Source: Cryobacterium roopkundense
GTDB taxonomy: Bacteria > Actinomycetota > Actinomycetes > Actinomycetales > Microbacteriaceae
DNA: 64,000 nucleotides
Direction of reading: 5' to 3'
Assembly: GCF_014200405.1 (NCBI RefSeq)
Contig: NZ_JACHBQ010000001.1
Span: forward strand, 248,001 to 312,000
How positions within the stretch are numbered: the stretch's first letter is position 1; each line of letters begins with the position of its first letter. A program made the position numbers and the translations under genes. Below the pieces are notes generated by a model that saw only the letters and a list, made by a program, of their open reading frames with translations, had not been told where the DNA came from and ran no database searches. Shown here piece by piece: positions 1 to 9,455 of this stretch.

Positions 1-363
1 CTTGATGGTGACCCATTCGATGGCCGCGACCTCGCCGTTGGGCACGAAGGTGGAACGCTGGATGGCCTCCGGAGTGATTTCCGCCGCCCAGTAGTGCACG
101 ATCTTGGTGCGGCCGTCGGGCATGTCGTAGTGGGATATGCCCAGCGGCACGCCGAGCGAGACGGTGAGGCCGGTCTCTTCCTGCACTTCGCGAACCGCGG
201 TGCGCGGCAGGGACTCGCCGGGGTCGACCTTGCCCTTGGGGATGGTGACGTCACCGTGCACGGTGCGGTGGATGAGGAGCACGTGCATGCGGCCCTCGAT
301 GAGTCGCCAGCACACGGCACCGGCCGCATAAATTGCCAGGTCGGCCGCGGTCGCTGCGCTCAT
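1..363 (-). CDS. NUDIX hydrolase (MutT-like), 3' part outside the window
   Basis: The first 121 codons are visible. They carry a complete NUDIX box at about residues 44-66 (GKVDPGES ... REVQEETGL), the Mg-binding signature of enzymes that hydrolyse nucleoside diphosphates linked to another moiety. The start ATG at 363 overlaps the TGA stop of ppk (ATGA), so the two are translationally coupled. In actinobacteria a MutT1-type protein with an extra C-terminal phosphatase domain often occupies this place; whether that domain is present cannot be seen here. The substrate is unknown; oxidised nucleotides or diadenosine polyphosphates are family possibilities. Confidence 0.9.
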   Translation of the reverse strand, partial: MSAATAADLAIYAAGAVCWRLIEGRMHVLLIHRTVHGDVTIPKGKVDPGESLPRTAVREVQEETGLTVSLGVPLGISHYDMPDGRTKIVHYWAAEITPEAIQRSTFVPNGEVAAIEWVTIK

Positions 364-2534
364 CGACGGGTGCCCGGGCGCTTGCGCTGGCTGATCTGCA
401 GCATGAGGCGGTTCTGCATGTCGTCGAGGGGCACCCCCGCGGCGTCGCGGTCGTGGCGCGTCCAGTGGCCGGTCTCGTCGAGCCACCACGATGACGTGCG
501 GTCGCTCATGGCTCGCTCGAACAGGCTCTCGATCTCCATCTGGTGCGCGGGGTCGACGAGTCGCACGAGCGCCTCGACCCGGCGGTCGAGGTTGCGGTGC
601 ATCATGTCGGCGCTGCCGATGTAGACCTGGGTGTCGCCGAGGTTGTGGAAGGAGAAGATGCGGGAATGCTCGAGGTAGCGGCCGAGAATCGACCGAACCT
701 TGATGTTCTCGCTCATCCCGGGAACTCCGGGCTTGAGGCTGCAGATGCCACGCACCCACATGTCAACGTGCACCCCCGACTGGCTGGCGCGGTAGAGGGC
801 GTCGATGATGTCCTCGTCCACCATGGAGTTCACCTTGATCCGGATGCCGCTGGTCGCGCCCGCGAGCGCGTTCTCCGTCTCGGTGGCGATGTGCTTGAGC
901 AGCGCCTTGCGCAGGTGCAGCGGCGCCACGAGAAGACGCTTGAACTTCTTCTCGATGGCGTAGCCCGAAAGCTCGTTGAAGAGCCTGGTGAGGTCCTTGC
1001 CCACCTGGGGGTCGGCGGTGAGCAGACCGAGGTCTTCGTACATGCGGCTGGTTTTCGGGTTGTAGTTACCCGTGCCGATGTGGCTGTAGTGTCGCAGAAC
1101 GCCCTTTTCATAGCGCACCACGAGGGCGAGCTTGCAGTGCGTCTTGAGGCCGACGAGACCGTAGACGACGTGCACACCGGCCTTCTCAAGCTTGCGTGCC
1201 CAGGTGATGTTTGCCTGCTCGTCGAATCGCGCCTTGATCTCCACGAGGGCCAGAACCTGCTTGCCAGAGTCGGCGGCCGCGATGAGCGCCTCGACGATCG
1301 GGCTGTCGCCGGACGTGCGGTACAGGGTCTGCTTGATGGCGAGCACATTGGGGTCGGCAGCGGCCTGCTCCAGAAAGGCCTGCACGCTCGTGGCGAAGGA
1401 CTCATAGGGGTGGTGCAGCAGCACGTCCTGGTGGGCGATTGCGCTGAAGATATCGGGTTCGGCGTTCGTCTCGGCTGGCAACAGGGCGGCCGCCGTGGTG
1501 GGAACATGTTTCGGAAAGTGCAGGTCCGGGCGGTCGATGCGCAGGTCAAAGAGGCCGCCGAGGTCGAGTGGCGCCGGCAGGTGGTAGACCTCCTGCTCGG
1601 TCACGTCGAGCTCGCGCACCAGCAGGCCGAGCGTCACGTCGTCCATGTCTTCGGTGATCTCGAGCCGGATGGGCGGGCCGAAGCGGCGGCGCAGCAGCTC
1701 CTTCTCGAGGGCCTTGATCAGGTTCTCGGTTTCGTCCTCGTCTATTTCCACGTCTTCGTTGCGGGTGACCCTGAACACGTGATGCTCGAGGATCTCCATA
1801 CCGGGGAACAGATCGCCGAGCTGGTTGGCGATCAGGTCTTCGAGCGCGATGAAGCGGATGCGGTCGACCGACTCGTTGCGGTCCACGCGCACGAAACGCG
1901 GCAGCATCGGTGGCACCTTGAGCCTGGCGAATTCCTGCTTGCCGGTCTTGGTGTTGCGAACGCGCACGGCGAGGTTGAGCGAGAGTCCGGAGATGTAGGG
2001 GAACGGATGCGCCGGGTCGACCGCGAGGGGCATCAGCACGGGAAAGATCTGGTTGGAGAAATACGTGCGCAGCGACCGGCGGTCGTCGTCTCCGAGGCTC
2101 TGCCAGTCGACGACGTCCACGCCGGATTCCGCGAGAGCCGGGCGCACGAGCTCCTGGAATGCGAGAGCGTGCCGTGCCTGCAGGGCATGGGCCGTCGTGG
2201 AGATGTCGCTCAGCACGTCCTGGGCGGCACGTCCCACGTTGGTGGGAACGGCAAGTCCGGTGAGGATGCGACGTTTGAGACCGGCAACGCGAACCATGAA
2301 GAACTCGTCGAGGTTGCTCGCGAAGATGGCCAGAAAGTTTGTGCGTTCCAACACGGGCAGCGTGGGGTCCTCGGCGAGTTCGAGCACGCGCTGGTTAAAC
2401 GCGAGCCAGCTCAGTTCACGGTCGAGGTACCTGTCGCTGGGCAGTGCCGGGTCGGTCTTGCCGAAGAGGGGATCGAAGTCATCGTCAAAGTCGCTGCCGA
2501 GACCGGAATCCGCCTGGGTAATTTCGCCATCCAT
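360..2534 (-). CDS. ppk: Polyphosphate kinase 1
   Basis: A 724-residue protein, the usual length of PPK1. It reversibly moves the gamma phosphate of ATP onto polyphosphate chains. The N-terminal domain opens with [16 protein letters not shown] (about 39-54). The phospholipase-D-like catalytic half contains HIGTGNYN, whose His (about 485) is by family knowledge the phosphorylated residue, and [14 protein letters not shown] near the C-terminus. The acidic N-terminus (about residues 9-25) is probably disordered. An AAGGA ribosome site sits 8 nt before the ATG. It forms an operon with the NUDIX gene and lies close to glnR, phoU and senX3-regX3, which fits a role in phosphate storage. Confidence 0.97.
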   Translation of the reverse strand: MDGEITQADSGLGSDFDDDFDPLFGKTDPALPSDRYLDRELSWLAFNQRVLELAEDPTLPVLERTNFLAIFASNLDEFFMVRVAGLKRRILTGLAVPTNVGRAAQDVLSDISTTAHALQARHALAFQELVRPALAESGVDVVDWQSLGDDDRRSLRTYFSNQIFPVLMPLAVDPAHPFPYISGLSLNLAVRVRNTKTGKQEFARLKVPPMLPRFVRVDRNESVDRIRFIALEDLIANQLGDLFPGMEILEHHVFRVTRNEDVEIDEDETENLIKALEKELLRRRFGPPIRLEITEDMDDVTLGLLVRELDVTEQEVYHLPAPLDLGGLFDLRIDRPDLHFPKHVPTTAAALLPAETNAEPDIFSAIAHQDVLLHHPYESFATSVQAFLEQAAADPNVLAIKQTLYRTSGDSPIVEALIAAADSGKQVLALVEIKARFDEQANITWARKLEKAGVHVVYGLVGLKTHCKLALVVRYEKGVLRHYSHIGTGNYNPKTSRMYEDLGLLTADPQVGKDLTRLFNELSGYAIEKKFKRLLVAPLHLRKALLKHIATETENALAGATSGIRIKVNSMVDEDIIDALYRASQSGVHVDMWVRGICSLKPGVPGMSENIKVRSILGRYLEHSRIFSFHNLGDTQVYIGSADMMHRNLDRRVEALVRLVDPAHQMEIESLFERAMSDRTSSWWLDETGHWTRHDRDAAGVPLDDMQNRLMLQISQRKRPGTRR

Positions 2535-2599
2535 TTCACTATCCTTCCAGCTTCACAGCCGCCCGGTCGACGATCCGGGGTGAACATTTCGTAAAGCGG

Positions 2600-3544
2600 T
2601 CAGTTTTGCAGGTGTGGGTGCATACGGCGGTACTGCACGTCGATGGTGTGGTCGGTGAAGCCGAGCGATCGATAGAGGTGGACGGGGCCGGCGCTGTCGG
2701 CTTCCACATAGAGCGCGGCCGTTGTGCAGCCCCGCTCACGCAAGTGCTCCAGGCCGACCTTCATCAGAGCGCGGCCGAGGCCGACACCCGCTGCGTCGGG
2801 ATGCACTCCGATTACATAGATTTCGCCAACATGCGCCTCCACCTTGAGCCAGTTATACCCCCGCATTCGACCCTCGGCGTCGCGGATCACGAGAAAGTCG
2901 GCTGCGGCGAACCAGTGCTCGCGCTGTCGGTCCCGCAGATCGCTCTCCGTGACGGCACCCTGCTCGGGGTGGGCGGCGAAAATGAGCGCATTCAACGCGA
3001 CCCACTCGGATTCGTCGACCCCGGTGCGGAAGGTGTCGATAACGAATCCCTCTGGTGTACCGGGGTGGTCTGGTGTACCGGGGAGATCCGGTCCGTCGGA
3101 CTCGTCGTGCAGCGGCAGGCGCAGTTCAAGTAGGGTTCGAACGGCCACGAACCCCCACTGGACGGCAAGAGCCCGCGCCGTGGGGTGGTCGCCATGCGAC
3201 CAGGCAGAAAGCTCGCCCGCTTCCTCGCCCAGTAGCGTAGCGAGGGCGGCCCCGCCGTGGCCGCGGCGACGATATTCCGGAGAGATCACCAGATCCAGTT
3301 CGCCGAGCCCCGTGAGGGCAGCCCCGACCGTGTGTCCCTCGACCTCGCGCACCAGATACGCGGCGCGCCGCGCTGCCCGCAGGTCGAGTAGCGCCTGCTC
3401 GTTGAAGGGCGCGTACCCGTCGGCTGTCGTAGCTTCGGCGGTCACCCGGTCGAATTCCGCGAGCCCGACGGCATCCGCTGGCTGGATCCGCTGAATTCGG
3501 GTGTTGGCCTGGTCAGCCGCGGAGGGAGTTGGGTACGCGTTCAT
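2600..3544 (-). CDS. mshD: Mycothiol synthase (acetyl-CoA:Cys-GlcN-Ins acetyltransferase)
   Basis: Two tandem GNAT folds make up the protein, as in MshD, which performs the last step of mycothiol synthesis. Acetyl-CoA loops are visible as [14 protein letters not shown] in the N-terminal half and [15 protein letters not shown] in the C-terminal half. I chose the ATG at 3544 because GAGG lies 6 nt upstream; an in-frame ATG at 3556 lacks a ribosome site. The gene starts inside the end of glnR, so the two are co-transcribed. The glnR-mshD order matches Rv0818-Rv0819 of Mycobacterium tuberculosis. Confidence 0.93.
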   Translation of the reverse strand: MNAYPTPSAADQANTRIQRIQPADAVGLAEFDRVTAEATTADGYAPFNEQALLDLRAARRAAYLVREVEGHTVGAALTGLGELDLVISPEYRRRGHGGAALATLLGEEAGELSAWSHGDHPTARALAVQWGFVAVRTLLELRLPLHDESDGPDLPGTPDHPGTPEGFVIDTFRTGVDESEWVALNALIFAAHPEQGAVTESDLRDRQREHWFAAADFLVIRDAEGRMRGYNWLKVEAHVGEIYVIGVHPDAAGVGLGRALMKVGLEHLRERGCTTAALYVEADSAGPVHLYRSLGFTDHTIDVQYRRMHPHLQN

Positions 3545-4202
3545 CGTCGTCCTCATGCACGTTGAATCGGTAGCCCACGTTGCGCACGGTACCGATGAGT
3601 GATTCCTGATCGCCGAGCTTCGCCCGCAACCGCCGCACGTGCACGTCGACAGTTCGGGTGCCGCCGAAGTAGTCGTAGCCCCACACCTCGCTCAGGAGTT
3701 GCTCGCGCGTGAACACCCGGCTCGGATGCGCGGCGAGGAAACGCAGAAGCTCGAACTCCTTGTACGTGAGGTCGAGTGGTTTCCCGTGCACCTTGGCCGA
3801 GTAGCTGGCCTCGTCGATGACGACACCGGCCGCGCGGATGGTGGGGGAGGGCTCGTTGCGGGACACTCGCCCGGCGTTCAAGCGGATGCGGGCATCGACC
3901 TCCGCAGGCCCTGCCGAGTCGAGGATGACGTCGTCCACACCCCAGTCTGGGCTGACCGCAGCGAGGCCGCCCTCCGTAATGACGAGGAGCAGGGGAACCG
4001 AGAGGCCCGTGGTGCGCAGGATCTGGCACAGGGACTTTGCCGCCGCGAGATTGGTGCGTGCGTCCACAACAACAATGTCAGAATCCGGCGCGCTGATCAG
4101 CTGGTCCGGCTGGGCCGGAATGACGCGCGTGCTGTGAGACAGTAGGGCCAAGGCCGGGAGAACATCATTGTTGACCGCCGAGGTCAGGATCAACAACTGC
4201 AA
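3513..4202 (-). CDS. glnR: GlnR-type orphan OmpR-family nitrogen regulator
   Basis: A 229-residue protein with a receiver-like N-terminus (1-115) and an OmpR winged helix (about 125-222; [12 protein letters not shown] and [15 protein letters not shown]). The only phospho-acceptor candidate is D47 in VVVDART. The acidic pair normally found at the end of beta-strand 1 is missing ([11 protein letters not shown]). An atypical receiver with no partner kinase is typical of actinobacterial GlnR, the global regulator of nitrogen assimilation. The next gene, mshD, overlaps its 3' end by about 30 nt. Orthology rests on this architecture plus the conserved glnR-mshD pairing. Confidence 0.85.
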   Translation of the reverse strand: MQLLILTSAVNNDVLPALALLSHSTRVIPAQPDQLISAPDSDIVVVDARTNLAAAKSLCQILRTTGLSVPLLLVITEGGLAAVSPDWGVDDVILDSAGPAEVDARIRLNAGRVSRNEPSPTIRAAGVVIDEASYSAKVHGKPLDLTYKEFELLRFLAAHPSRVFTREQLLSEVWGYDYFGGTRTVDVHVRRLRAKLGDQESLIGTVRNVGYRFNVHEDDDERVPNSLRG

Positions 4203-4276
4203 ACGAGGCCTCCAAGTATCGTGCGGCTTATCTTACCGTGCACGTGAATTGTCCCGGAGCAGGGCAGAATGGAACG

Positions 4277-4540
4277 GTGAGCGGGCAGTGGAATTCCATC
4301 GTGGCAGTCTGGGTGCTCGCCGTCGTGGGCGCCACCCTCACCGGAGCGTTCGCACGTGCGGGTGAAACTCTCGCCGGCGTCGGTCTCACCCTGGCCGGGT
4401 GCACGCTCATCACCCTGTGCCTGCAACTCGCCACCGGGCGCAAAGAGGGCTACGTCATTCGGGTGACCGCCAGCATCGTCGGCGCGGTGATTGTGCTAAG
4501 CACTGCTACCGTCGTGTTCGCCGCGGTCGGCCTCGCCTAA
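4277..4540 (+). CDS. Small membrane protein of unknown function
   Basis: 87 residues with three hydrophobic stretches: NSIVAVWVLAVVGATLTGAF near the start, a second around AGVGLTLAGCTLITLCLQL, and a third at the C-terminus. I recognise no family. The GTG at 4277 is preferred over an upstream ATG at 4238 because a -10-like CAGAAT (4265-4270) ends 6 nt before it, the pattern of a leaderless transcript. It diverges from glnR across about 75 bp. Probably an inner-membrane protein. Confidence 0.7.
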   Translation: MSGQWNSIVAVWVLAVVGATLTGAFARAGETLAGVGLTLAGCTLITLCLQLATGRKEGYVIRVTASIVGAVIVLSTATVVFAAVGLA

Positions 4541-4599
4541 CCCGCGCCCGGTCTGAACTGGGGGCACACGCCGGAACCGGCCTCCTCCCTGCCGAGCAC

Positions 4600-4605
4600 T
4601 AGACT
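4600..4605 (+). promoter_or_regulatory. -10 box for a leaderless transcript
   Basis: TAGACT ends 6 nt before the ATG at 4612, so transcription would start at or next to the start codon. No Shine-Dalgarno sequence lies between them. Confidence 0.6.
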
Positions 4606-4611
4606 GTGGGC

Positions 4612-4725
4612 ATGTCGCTGCTTGCAATCGAACTCTTCTTCCTGGGCCTCCTGGGTCTCGCCAGCCTGTCGATCGCCTGGGTTTCCGGGTTGGTCGTCTT
4701 CAAGCTCTTCCGGGGGCAGCGTTAG
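4612..4725 (+). CDS. 37-residue single-span membrane microprotein
   Basis: The frame reads MSLLAIELFFLGLLGLASLS and continues to a TAG at 4723-4725. The first 31 residues are almost entirely hydrophobic and the tail is basic (KLFRGQR), fitting one transmembrane helix with the C-terminus in the cytoplasm. A -10 box lies 6 nt upstream. The stop is only 5 nt before the next gene, so the two probably share a transcript. The function is unknown. Evidence that it is real is the promoter spacing, the operon-like position and the coherent hydrophobic composition. Confidence 0.6.
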   Translation: MSLLAIELFFLGLLGLASLSIAWVSGLVVFKLFRGQR

Positions 4726-4730
4726 CCTCC

Positions 4731-5345
4731 ATGCGTGAGATTCCGGTTGGCCTGCCCTCCGAGCTCGTGCCGCTCTCGTGGCTGCTTGGTGTCTGGGAAG
4801 GGTCCGGCGTGCTGGAATACCAGATCGGCGAGGAATCGGTCAGTCGTACCTTTGGGCATCGCCTGAGCTTCAGTCACGACGGCCTGCCCTATTTGAACTA
4901 CAGCTCGTACACCTGGCTTGAGCCGGAATTCGGGTCAGAGAGCGACGACAAGATTCCGCTCGCCACCGAGACTGGTTATTGGCGCCTCAGTCGCCCGCAG
5001 ACCAGCGGTGACCCTGGCCCCGGTCTGCTGCCCGGCGAGGGCGAACGTCCCTTCAACACCACCGAGGCCGTGGAGACCCTGCGCAACGCGGCCGGGGGCT
5101 TCGACATCGAGGTCGTGCTCGCGCACCCAGCCGGGGTGGCCGAGCTCTACCTCGGCCAGGTCACGGGCCCGAGAATCGATCTCGCGACCGACGCCGTCGT
5201 GCGCACTGCGGGCGCCAAACCCTACGCTGCTGCCACCCGCCTTTACGGTCTCGTTGACAACCATCTGCTGTGGGCGTGGGACATTGCGGCCCTGGGTCAG
5301 AAACTGCGAACGCACGCGTCCGGTCGGCTCGCGCACATCGAATAG
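4731..5345 (+). CDS. FABP/nitrobindin-like beta-barrel protein
   Basis: 204 residues. The N-terminal motif LLGVWEGSG matches the GxWxGxG signature of the nitrobindin (former DUF1794, fatty-acid-binding-like) family, and the C-terminal VDNHLLWAWDIAALGQ segment also fits it. Family members form a 10-stranded barrel that can bind heme at a C-terminal His; candidates here are the His residues in THASGRLAH. Ligand and role are not established for actinobacterial members. It follows the microprotein by 5 nt and precedes the YgfZ gene. Confidence 0.82.
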   Translation: MREIPVGLPSELVPLSWLLGVWEGSGVLEYQIGEESVSRTFGHRLSFSHDGLPYLNYSSYTWLEPEFGSESDDKIPLATETGYWRLSRPQTSGDPGPGLLPGEGERPFNTTEAVETLRNAAGGFDIEVVLAHPAGVAELYLGQVTGPRIDLATDAVVRTAGAKPYAAATRLYGLVDNHLLWAWDIAALGQKLRTHASGRLAHIE

Positions 5346-5392
5346 CGACCGCCCCCTGCCCGCGCGCAGCGGGTGGTAATACAGTGGAAGAG

Positions 5393-6595
5393 ATGACTCA
5401 CATGACGAAGTCCCCTCTGCTCGAACTCGACGGTGCCGTGGAGGCCGAGGGCATCGACGCGGGTGTCGCGGCGCACTACGGCAACCCGATGATCGAACAG
5501 CGATCCCTGCTCGCCGGCCGCGCAGTGGTCGACCTGTCGCACCACGGAGTGCTCGCGGTGTCCGGCCCCGATCGCCTCACCTGGCTCAACTCGATCGCGA
5601 GCCAGGAGCTGCGCAGCCTCGCGGTGGGGGAATCGACGGAGACCCTGTTACTCGACCCGTCCGGGCACCTCGAATATGCCATTCGCGTGATGGATGACGG
5701 TGTGCAGGCGTGGTTGCTAGTGGAAGCCGCCGAGCTGCCTGGCCTGCAGGCCTTCCTCGACCGGATGAGGTTCACCCTGCGAGTGCAGGTCGTGGACTTC
5801 ACCCTGAGCTACGCCACGGTCGGGTCGATGGCCGTTTCGCCGGCGGATGTGCTCGGCAGTGTGGGCCTCGAAGTGTCGAGCCCCAACGGGGTCCCGCTTG
5901 CCTGGCACGACCCCTGGGTGGGCGTGTCTCGCGGCGGTTATCAGTACGCCGAGATTGTAGAACACCCGGGAACCTCCTGGCGCTGGACCGAGATGCTCGT
6001 GGCACGCCCGGAGCTGCCGCTGTTGCGCGACAAAATGGGAGCGCATCCCGTGGTCGTGCCGGCCGGGCTGATCGCCCTCGAGGCGCTCCGGATTGCCGCC
6101 TGGCGACCTCGGCGCGCGCGGGAAGTGGATGAGAAGACCCTGCCGCATGAGCTGGACTGGCTGCGCACCGCCGTGCACCTGAACAAGGGGTGCTACCGCG
6201 GACAGGAGACCGTGGCCAAGGTGCACAACCTGGGCCACCCGCCGCGGCGCCTCGTGATGTTGCATCTCGATGGTTCCGAGGGGGTGCTGCCGGCCCACGG
6301 CGACGAGGTGCAGGCCGATCGGGTGCGCAGGGGCCCGCCTGCTGATCCGGCCGCAGCAACAGAGACCGAGCGTGTCACGATCGGTACCATCACCTCGAGC
6401 GCCATCCACTACGAGCTCGGTCCGATCGCCCTCGCCGTGGTCAAGCGCACGGTGCCCGACACGTCGACCCTGTTCGTGCAGTCGCAGGACGTGTCGATCT
6501 CGGCCAGCCAACAGGTGATCGTGCCGCAGTCCGCTGGTTCGGTGGCCGACATTCCCCGGCTGCCCCGGCTGGGCGCCCGCACCCCCGGCCACTGA
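5393..6595 (+). CDS. ygfZ: YgfZ/GcvT-like folate-binding protein
   Basis: 400 residues with the diagnostic K-G-C-Y-x-G-Q-E motif (NKGCYRGQETVAK). This identifies YgfZ, a tetrahydrofolate-dependent factor for assembly or repair of iron-sulfur proteins, rather than glycine-cleavage GcvT. I chose the ATG at 5393, which follows a TAATAC box (5377-5382); an in-frame GTG at 5384 is an alternative. An Ala/Pro-rich loop after the cysteine motif (about residues 305-325) may be a lineage insertion. It is followed by gpmA on the same strand with its own -10 box. Confidence 0.9.
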   Translation: MTHMTKSPLLELDGAVEAEGIDAGVAAHYGNPMIEQRSLLAGRAVVDLSHHGVLAVSGPDRLTWLNSIASQELRSLAVGESTETLLLDPSGHLEYAIRVMDDGVQAWLLVEAAELPGLQAFLDRMRFTLRVQVVDFTLSYATVGSMAVSPADVLGSVGLEVSSPNGVPLAWHDPWVGVSRGGYQYAEIVEHPGTSWRWTEMLVARPELPLLRDKMGAHPVVVPAGLIALEALRIAAWRPRRAREVDEKTLPHELDWLRTAVHLNKGCYRGQETVAKVHNLGHPPRRLVMLHLDGSEGVLPAHGDEVQADRVRRGPPADPAAATETERVTIGTITSSAIHYELGPIALAVVKRTVPDTSTLFVQSQDVSISASQQVIVPQSAGSVADIPRLPRLGARTPGH

Positions 6596-6631
6596 CCCGT
6601 GGCGGCGGCCCCACTCGCTAGAGTAGGGTGC

Positions 6632-7384
6632 ATGTCTGCCCCCTATACCCTCGTCCTCCTCCGCCACGGCCAAAGCACCTGGAACCAGCAGAACCTGTTC
6701 ACCGGATGGGTGGACGTTCGCCTCAGCGAGCAGGGCGTCACCGAAGCCACGCGCGCCGGCGAGCTGCTGAAAGAAGCCGGCCTGCTGCCCGACGTGCTGC
6801 ACACGAGCCTGCTGAGCCGTGCCATTCAGACCGCGAACCTCGCGCTCGAGGAGGCCGACCGCCTCTGGGTCCCCGTCAAGCGCTCCTGGCGCCTCAATGA
6901 GCGCCACTACGGCGCCCTGCAGGGACTCGACAAGGCCGAGACCCTGGCCACCTACGGCCAGGAGCAGTTCATGCTGTGGCGACGCTCCTTCGACACTCCG
7001 CCGCCCGTGCTGGCCGACGACAACGAGTGGTCCCAGGCGAAAGACCCGCGCTACGCCGGCCTCGGCGACGACCTGCCGCGCACCGAGTGCCTCAAGGACG
7101 TCGTCGAGCGGATGCTGCCCTACTGGGAGTCCGACATCGCGCCCGACCTGCGCACGGGCCAGACCGTGCTCGTGACCGCGCACGGCAACTCGCTGCGCGC
7201 CCTCGTGAAGCACCTCGACGGCATCTCAGATGACGCCATCGCCGAACTCAACATCCCCACCGGTATCCCGCTCGTCTACAAGCTCGGCGACGACATGATG
7301 CCGCTCGGCCCCGGCGAATACCTCGACCCGGAGGCCGCCGCCGCCGGTGCCGCCGCCGTAGCAGCACAGGGCAACAAGAAGTAG
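6632..7384 (+). CDS. gpmA: 2,3-bisphosphoglycerate-dependent phosphoglycerate mutase
   Basis: 250 residues, the standard length. The phosphorylated His sits in [10 protein letters not shown] (H12). ERHYGALQG and the second catalytic His in [17 protein letters not shown] are present. It interconverts 3- and 2-phosphoglycerate in glycolysis and gluconeogenesis. A TAGAGT box (6619-6624) ends 7 nt before the ATG, suggesting a leaderless mRNA. The C-terminus is Ala-rich. gpmA beside senX3-regX3 is also seen in mycobacteria (Rv0489-Rv0491). A strong hairpin follows the stop codon. Confidence 0.97.
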   Translation: MSAPYTLVLLRHGQSTWNQQNLFTGWVDVRLSEQGVTEATRAGELLKEAGLLPDVLHTSLLSRAIQTANLALEEADRLWVPVKRSWRLNERHYGALQGLDKAETLATYGQEQFMLWRRSFDTPPPVLADDNEWSQAKDPRYAGLGDDLPRTECLKDVVERMLPYWESDIAPDLRTGQTVLVTAHGNSLRALVKHLDGISDDAIAELNIPTGIPLVYKLGDDMMPLGPGEYLDPEAAAAGAAAVAAQGNKK

Positions 7385-7397
7385 CGACCCGATCACG

Positions 7398-7433
7398 AAA
7401 AGGCCCCGTCAGCACGAGGTGACGGGGCCTTTT
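7398..7433. terminator. Bidirectional intrinsic terminator between gpmA and phoU
   Basis: AAAAGGCCCCGTCA (7398-7411) pairs with TGACGGGGCCTTTT (7420-7433) around an 8-nt loop. T runs on both strands let it serve both convergent genes. Confidence 0.92.
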
Positions 7434-7447
7434 TCGCGCGTGGACGG

Positions 7448-8104
7448 TTACGCGTTGATGTCCTGGTGCCAGGCGCCGGTGCCGAGGTACTGCACCTTCT
7501 TGGCGATGGACACGGCGTGGTCGGCGAAGCGTTCGTGGTAACGGCTTGCGAGGGTGGCGTCGACGGTGTCGGCGGCCTGGCCCTTCCAGCTGTCACCGAG
7601 AACGGCTTCGAAGACGCTGAGGTGCAGCGCGTCTACCTTGTCGTCTTCGTTTCGGATGGCCTCGGCGAGCTTCATGTCCTCGGACGTCAGCAGGTCGGTG
7701 AGCATCTTCGAGATGACCACGTCAAGTGCTCCCATCTGGGCGAAGGTGCTGCGCAGGCCCTGGGGGATGACTTTGTCGGGAAAACGGTAGCGGGCGAGCT
7801 GGGCGATGTGGGTCGACAAGTCACCCATTCGCTCGAGCGATGCACTGATCCGCAGGGCGCTCACCACAATGCGCAGGTCCCTGGCCACCGGCTGCTGGCG
7901 GGCGAGGATGGTGATGGCGAGCTCGTCCAGCTCTACGGTCAGCTCGTCGATTTTCTCGTCTTCGGTGATTGCCTCTTCGGCGAGGCCGACATCCGACTCG
8001 TTGAATGCACGGGTGGCCTTGTCGATCGAAATAGCGACGAGACGGGAAATCTCCACAAGGCGCGACTGCACCTCGGCAAGTTCCGATTGAAATACTTCAC
8101 GCAT
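7448..8104 (-). CDS. phoU: Phosphate signalling regulator PhoU
   Basis: 218 residues with two PhoU repeats of three helices each, recognisable by E-x-x-x-D metal-contact patterns (EDEKIDELTVELDEL and NEDDKVDALHLSVFEAV). PhoU links the Pst transporter to the SenX3/PhoR kinase and damps phosphate signalling. The gene diverges from senX3 across 178 bp that contain a PHO-box-like direct repeat. No pst genes are in the window. Confidence 0.95.
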   Translation of the reverse strand: MREVFQSELAEVQSRLVEISRLVAISIDKATRAFNESDVGLAEEAITEDEKIDELTVELDELAITILARQQPVARDLRIVVSALRISASLERMGDLSTHIAQLARYRFPDKVIPQGLRSTFAQMGALDVVISKMLTDLLTSEDMKLAEAIRNEDDKVDALHLSVFEAVLGDSWKGQAADTVDATLASRYHERFADHAVSIAKKVQYLGTGAWHQDINA

Positions 8105-8183
8105 GGGTGTGTGGTCCTTTCTCAGGCGCGCGGCGCCGCGTCTTAGACCCGCATTGGCCCCGTCAAATTGTGCCGCACCAAAG

Positions 8184-8210
8184 TGAACAGCAGATGCCGG
8201 GGAATTGAAC
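8184..8210 (-). promoter_or_regulatory. PHO-box-like direct repeat (RegX3/PhoP site)
   Basis: On the minus strand two GTTCA half-sites are spaced exactly 22 nt apart (TGAAC at 8184-8188 and 8206-8210 on the plus strand), that is, two 11-nt turns. This matches the GTTCA direct-repeat pattern of actinobacterial PhoP/RegX3 boxes. It lies between divergent phoU and senX3. Confidence 0.5.
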
Positions 8211-8248
8211 AGTTACTAAAGTACAGGGTATGCAGCCGTCTTGCTGCG

Positions 8249-8276
8249 TTGGACACCCGCGAAACCTCAGTAATCT
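8249..8276 (+). promoter_or_regulatory. senX3 promoter
   Basis: TTGGAC (8249-8254) and TAATCT (8271-8276) are 16 nt apart, close to the housekeeping consensus. The -10 ends 6 nt before the ATG of senX3, so the transcript is probably leaderless. Confidence 0.7.
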
Positions 8277-8282
8277 AGGTCT

Positions 8283-9455
8283 ATGCAATCGACATGGCTC
8301 GTGCTGGTGTCACTGGCACTCGGGCTGGGGGTCGGTGCCGGCTTTATGGCGCTGCTGCAATTGGCGGAGCACCACGGCCGCCGCGCCGCCGAAGTGGTCA
8401 ACCCCGTGGTGCCCGACGGAATCGACCAGGTGCTGGACGCACTGGAGTCCGCCGGAATCGTGCTGGACCCGTCGAACAACGTGATCAAGACATCCGCTGC
8501 CGCCCTCACCATGGGCCTCGTGTTCAGCCAGCAGCTCGTTCATGCCGAACTCATCGAGCTGGCCCGACAGGTGCGGCGCAGCGGCGAGGCCATCTCGCAG
8601 GACCTTGTGCTGTCCAGGGGGCCCTTCAACGACGCGAGCCTGCGGTACCGGGTGCGGCTCGCCCGGCTCGGAACGCGGTACGTGCTGATCCTCGCCGAAG
8701 ACCGCACGGAATCATTCCGCCTCGACGAGGTGCGCCGTGACTTCGTGGCGAACATCAGCCACGAGCTCAAGACGCCGATCGCTTCCGTGAGTCTGCTCGC
8801 GGAGGCCCTGGATCAGGCAGCAGACGAACCCGTGCAAGTGCGGCGCTTCGCCAACCGGCTGACGACCGAATCCGCCCGGCTTGGCCGGCTCACACAGGAG
8901 ATCATCGAGCTGTCGCGTCTGCAGGCGCAGGACGCGCTCGCGACTCCGGAGTACCTCGACGTGGATGCCCTCGTCGCAGCCGCGGTGGACCAGAGCCGTG
9001 TCGTGGCCGAAGCCCAGAACATCACCCTCGCAGTCGGCAAGAAATCCGGCGCGCGGGTCTACGGCGACGAGAAACTACTCGTCGTGGCCGTGCATAACCT
9101 GGTCTCCAATGCCGTCAATTACTCGCAGCCCGGTTCCCGGGTGGGAGTGGGCGTGCGCAGACAGAAGAACGTCGTCGAGATCACCGTAACCGACCAGGGT
9201 ATCGGTATCGCCGAGGCGGACATCGACCGAGTGTTCGAGCGCTTCTTTAGGGTGGACCAGGCCCGCTCGCGGCACACCGGAGGCACGGGCCTCGGACTGT
9301 CGATCGTCAAGCACGTGGTGCAGAACCACGGCGGCGACATTCGCGTGTGGTCACAACCCGGCAGCGGCTCCACCTTCACCATCCGGCTTCCCGAGGCGGC
9401 GACTCCCGCTGCCATCACCCCCACCGCGAACGCGGCGACAGGAGACATCCAGTGA
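8283..9455 (+). CDS. senX3: Phosphate-sensing histidine kinase SenX3
   Basis: 390 residues: one N-terminal membrane helix (about 5-26), a PAS-like region (about 45-145), a HisKA domain with H160 in FVANISHELKTP, and an ATPase domain with the N box (HNLVSNAVNY, about 271-280), DQGIGIA and GGTGLGLSI. Only one clear membrane span is visible. It phosphorylates RegX3 under phosphate limitation. Its TGA overlaps the regX3 GTG, giving tight coupling. Identity rests on architecture and the phoU-senX3-regX3 neighbourhood. Confidence 0.93.
   Translation: MQSTWLVLVSLALGLGVGAGFMALLQLAEHHGRRAAEVVNPVVPDGIDQVLDALESAGIVLDPSNNVIKTSAAALTMGLVFSQQLVHAELIELARQVRRSGEAISQDLVLSRGPFNDASLRYRVRLARLGTRYVLILAEDRTESFRLDEVRRDFVANISHELKTPIASVSLLAEALDQAADEPVQVRRFANRLTTESARLGRLTQEIIELSRLQAQDALATPEYLDVDALVAAAVDQSRVVAEAQNITLAVGKKSGARVYGDEKLLVVAVHNLVSNAVNYSQPGSRVGVGVRRQKNVVEITVTDQGIGIAEADIDRVFERFFRVDQARSRHTGGTGLGLSIVKHVVQNHGGDIRVWSQPGSGSTFTIRLPEAATPAAITPTANAATGDIQ

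Noticed and set aside
543..2594. 683-residue open frame opposite ppk
   Set aside because: It lies entirely antisense to ppk, which has all catalytic motifs. High GC keeps the opposite frame open; its composition (His/Val/Asp/Glu-rich) matches no family.
5717..7213. 498-residue frame opposite ygfZ and gpmA
   Set aside because: It spans two well-supported genes on the other strand and has no recognisable domain.
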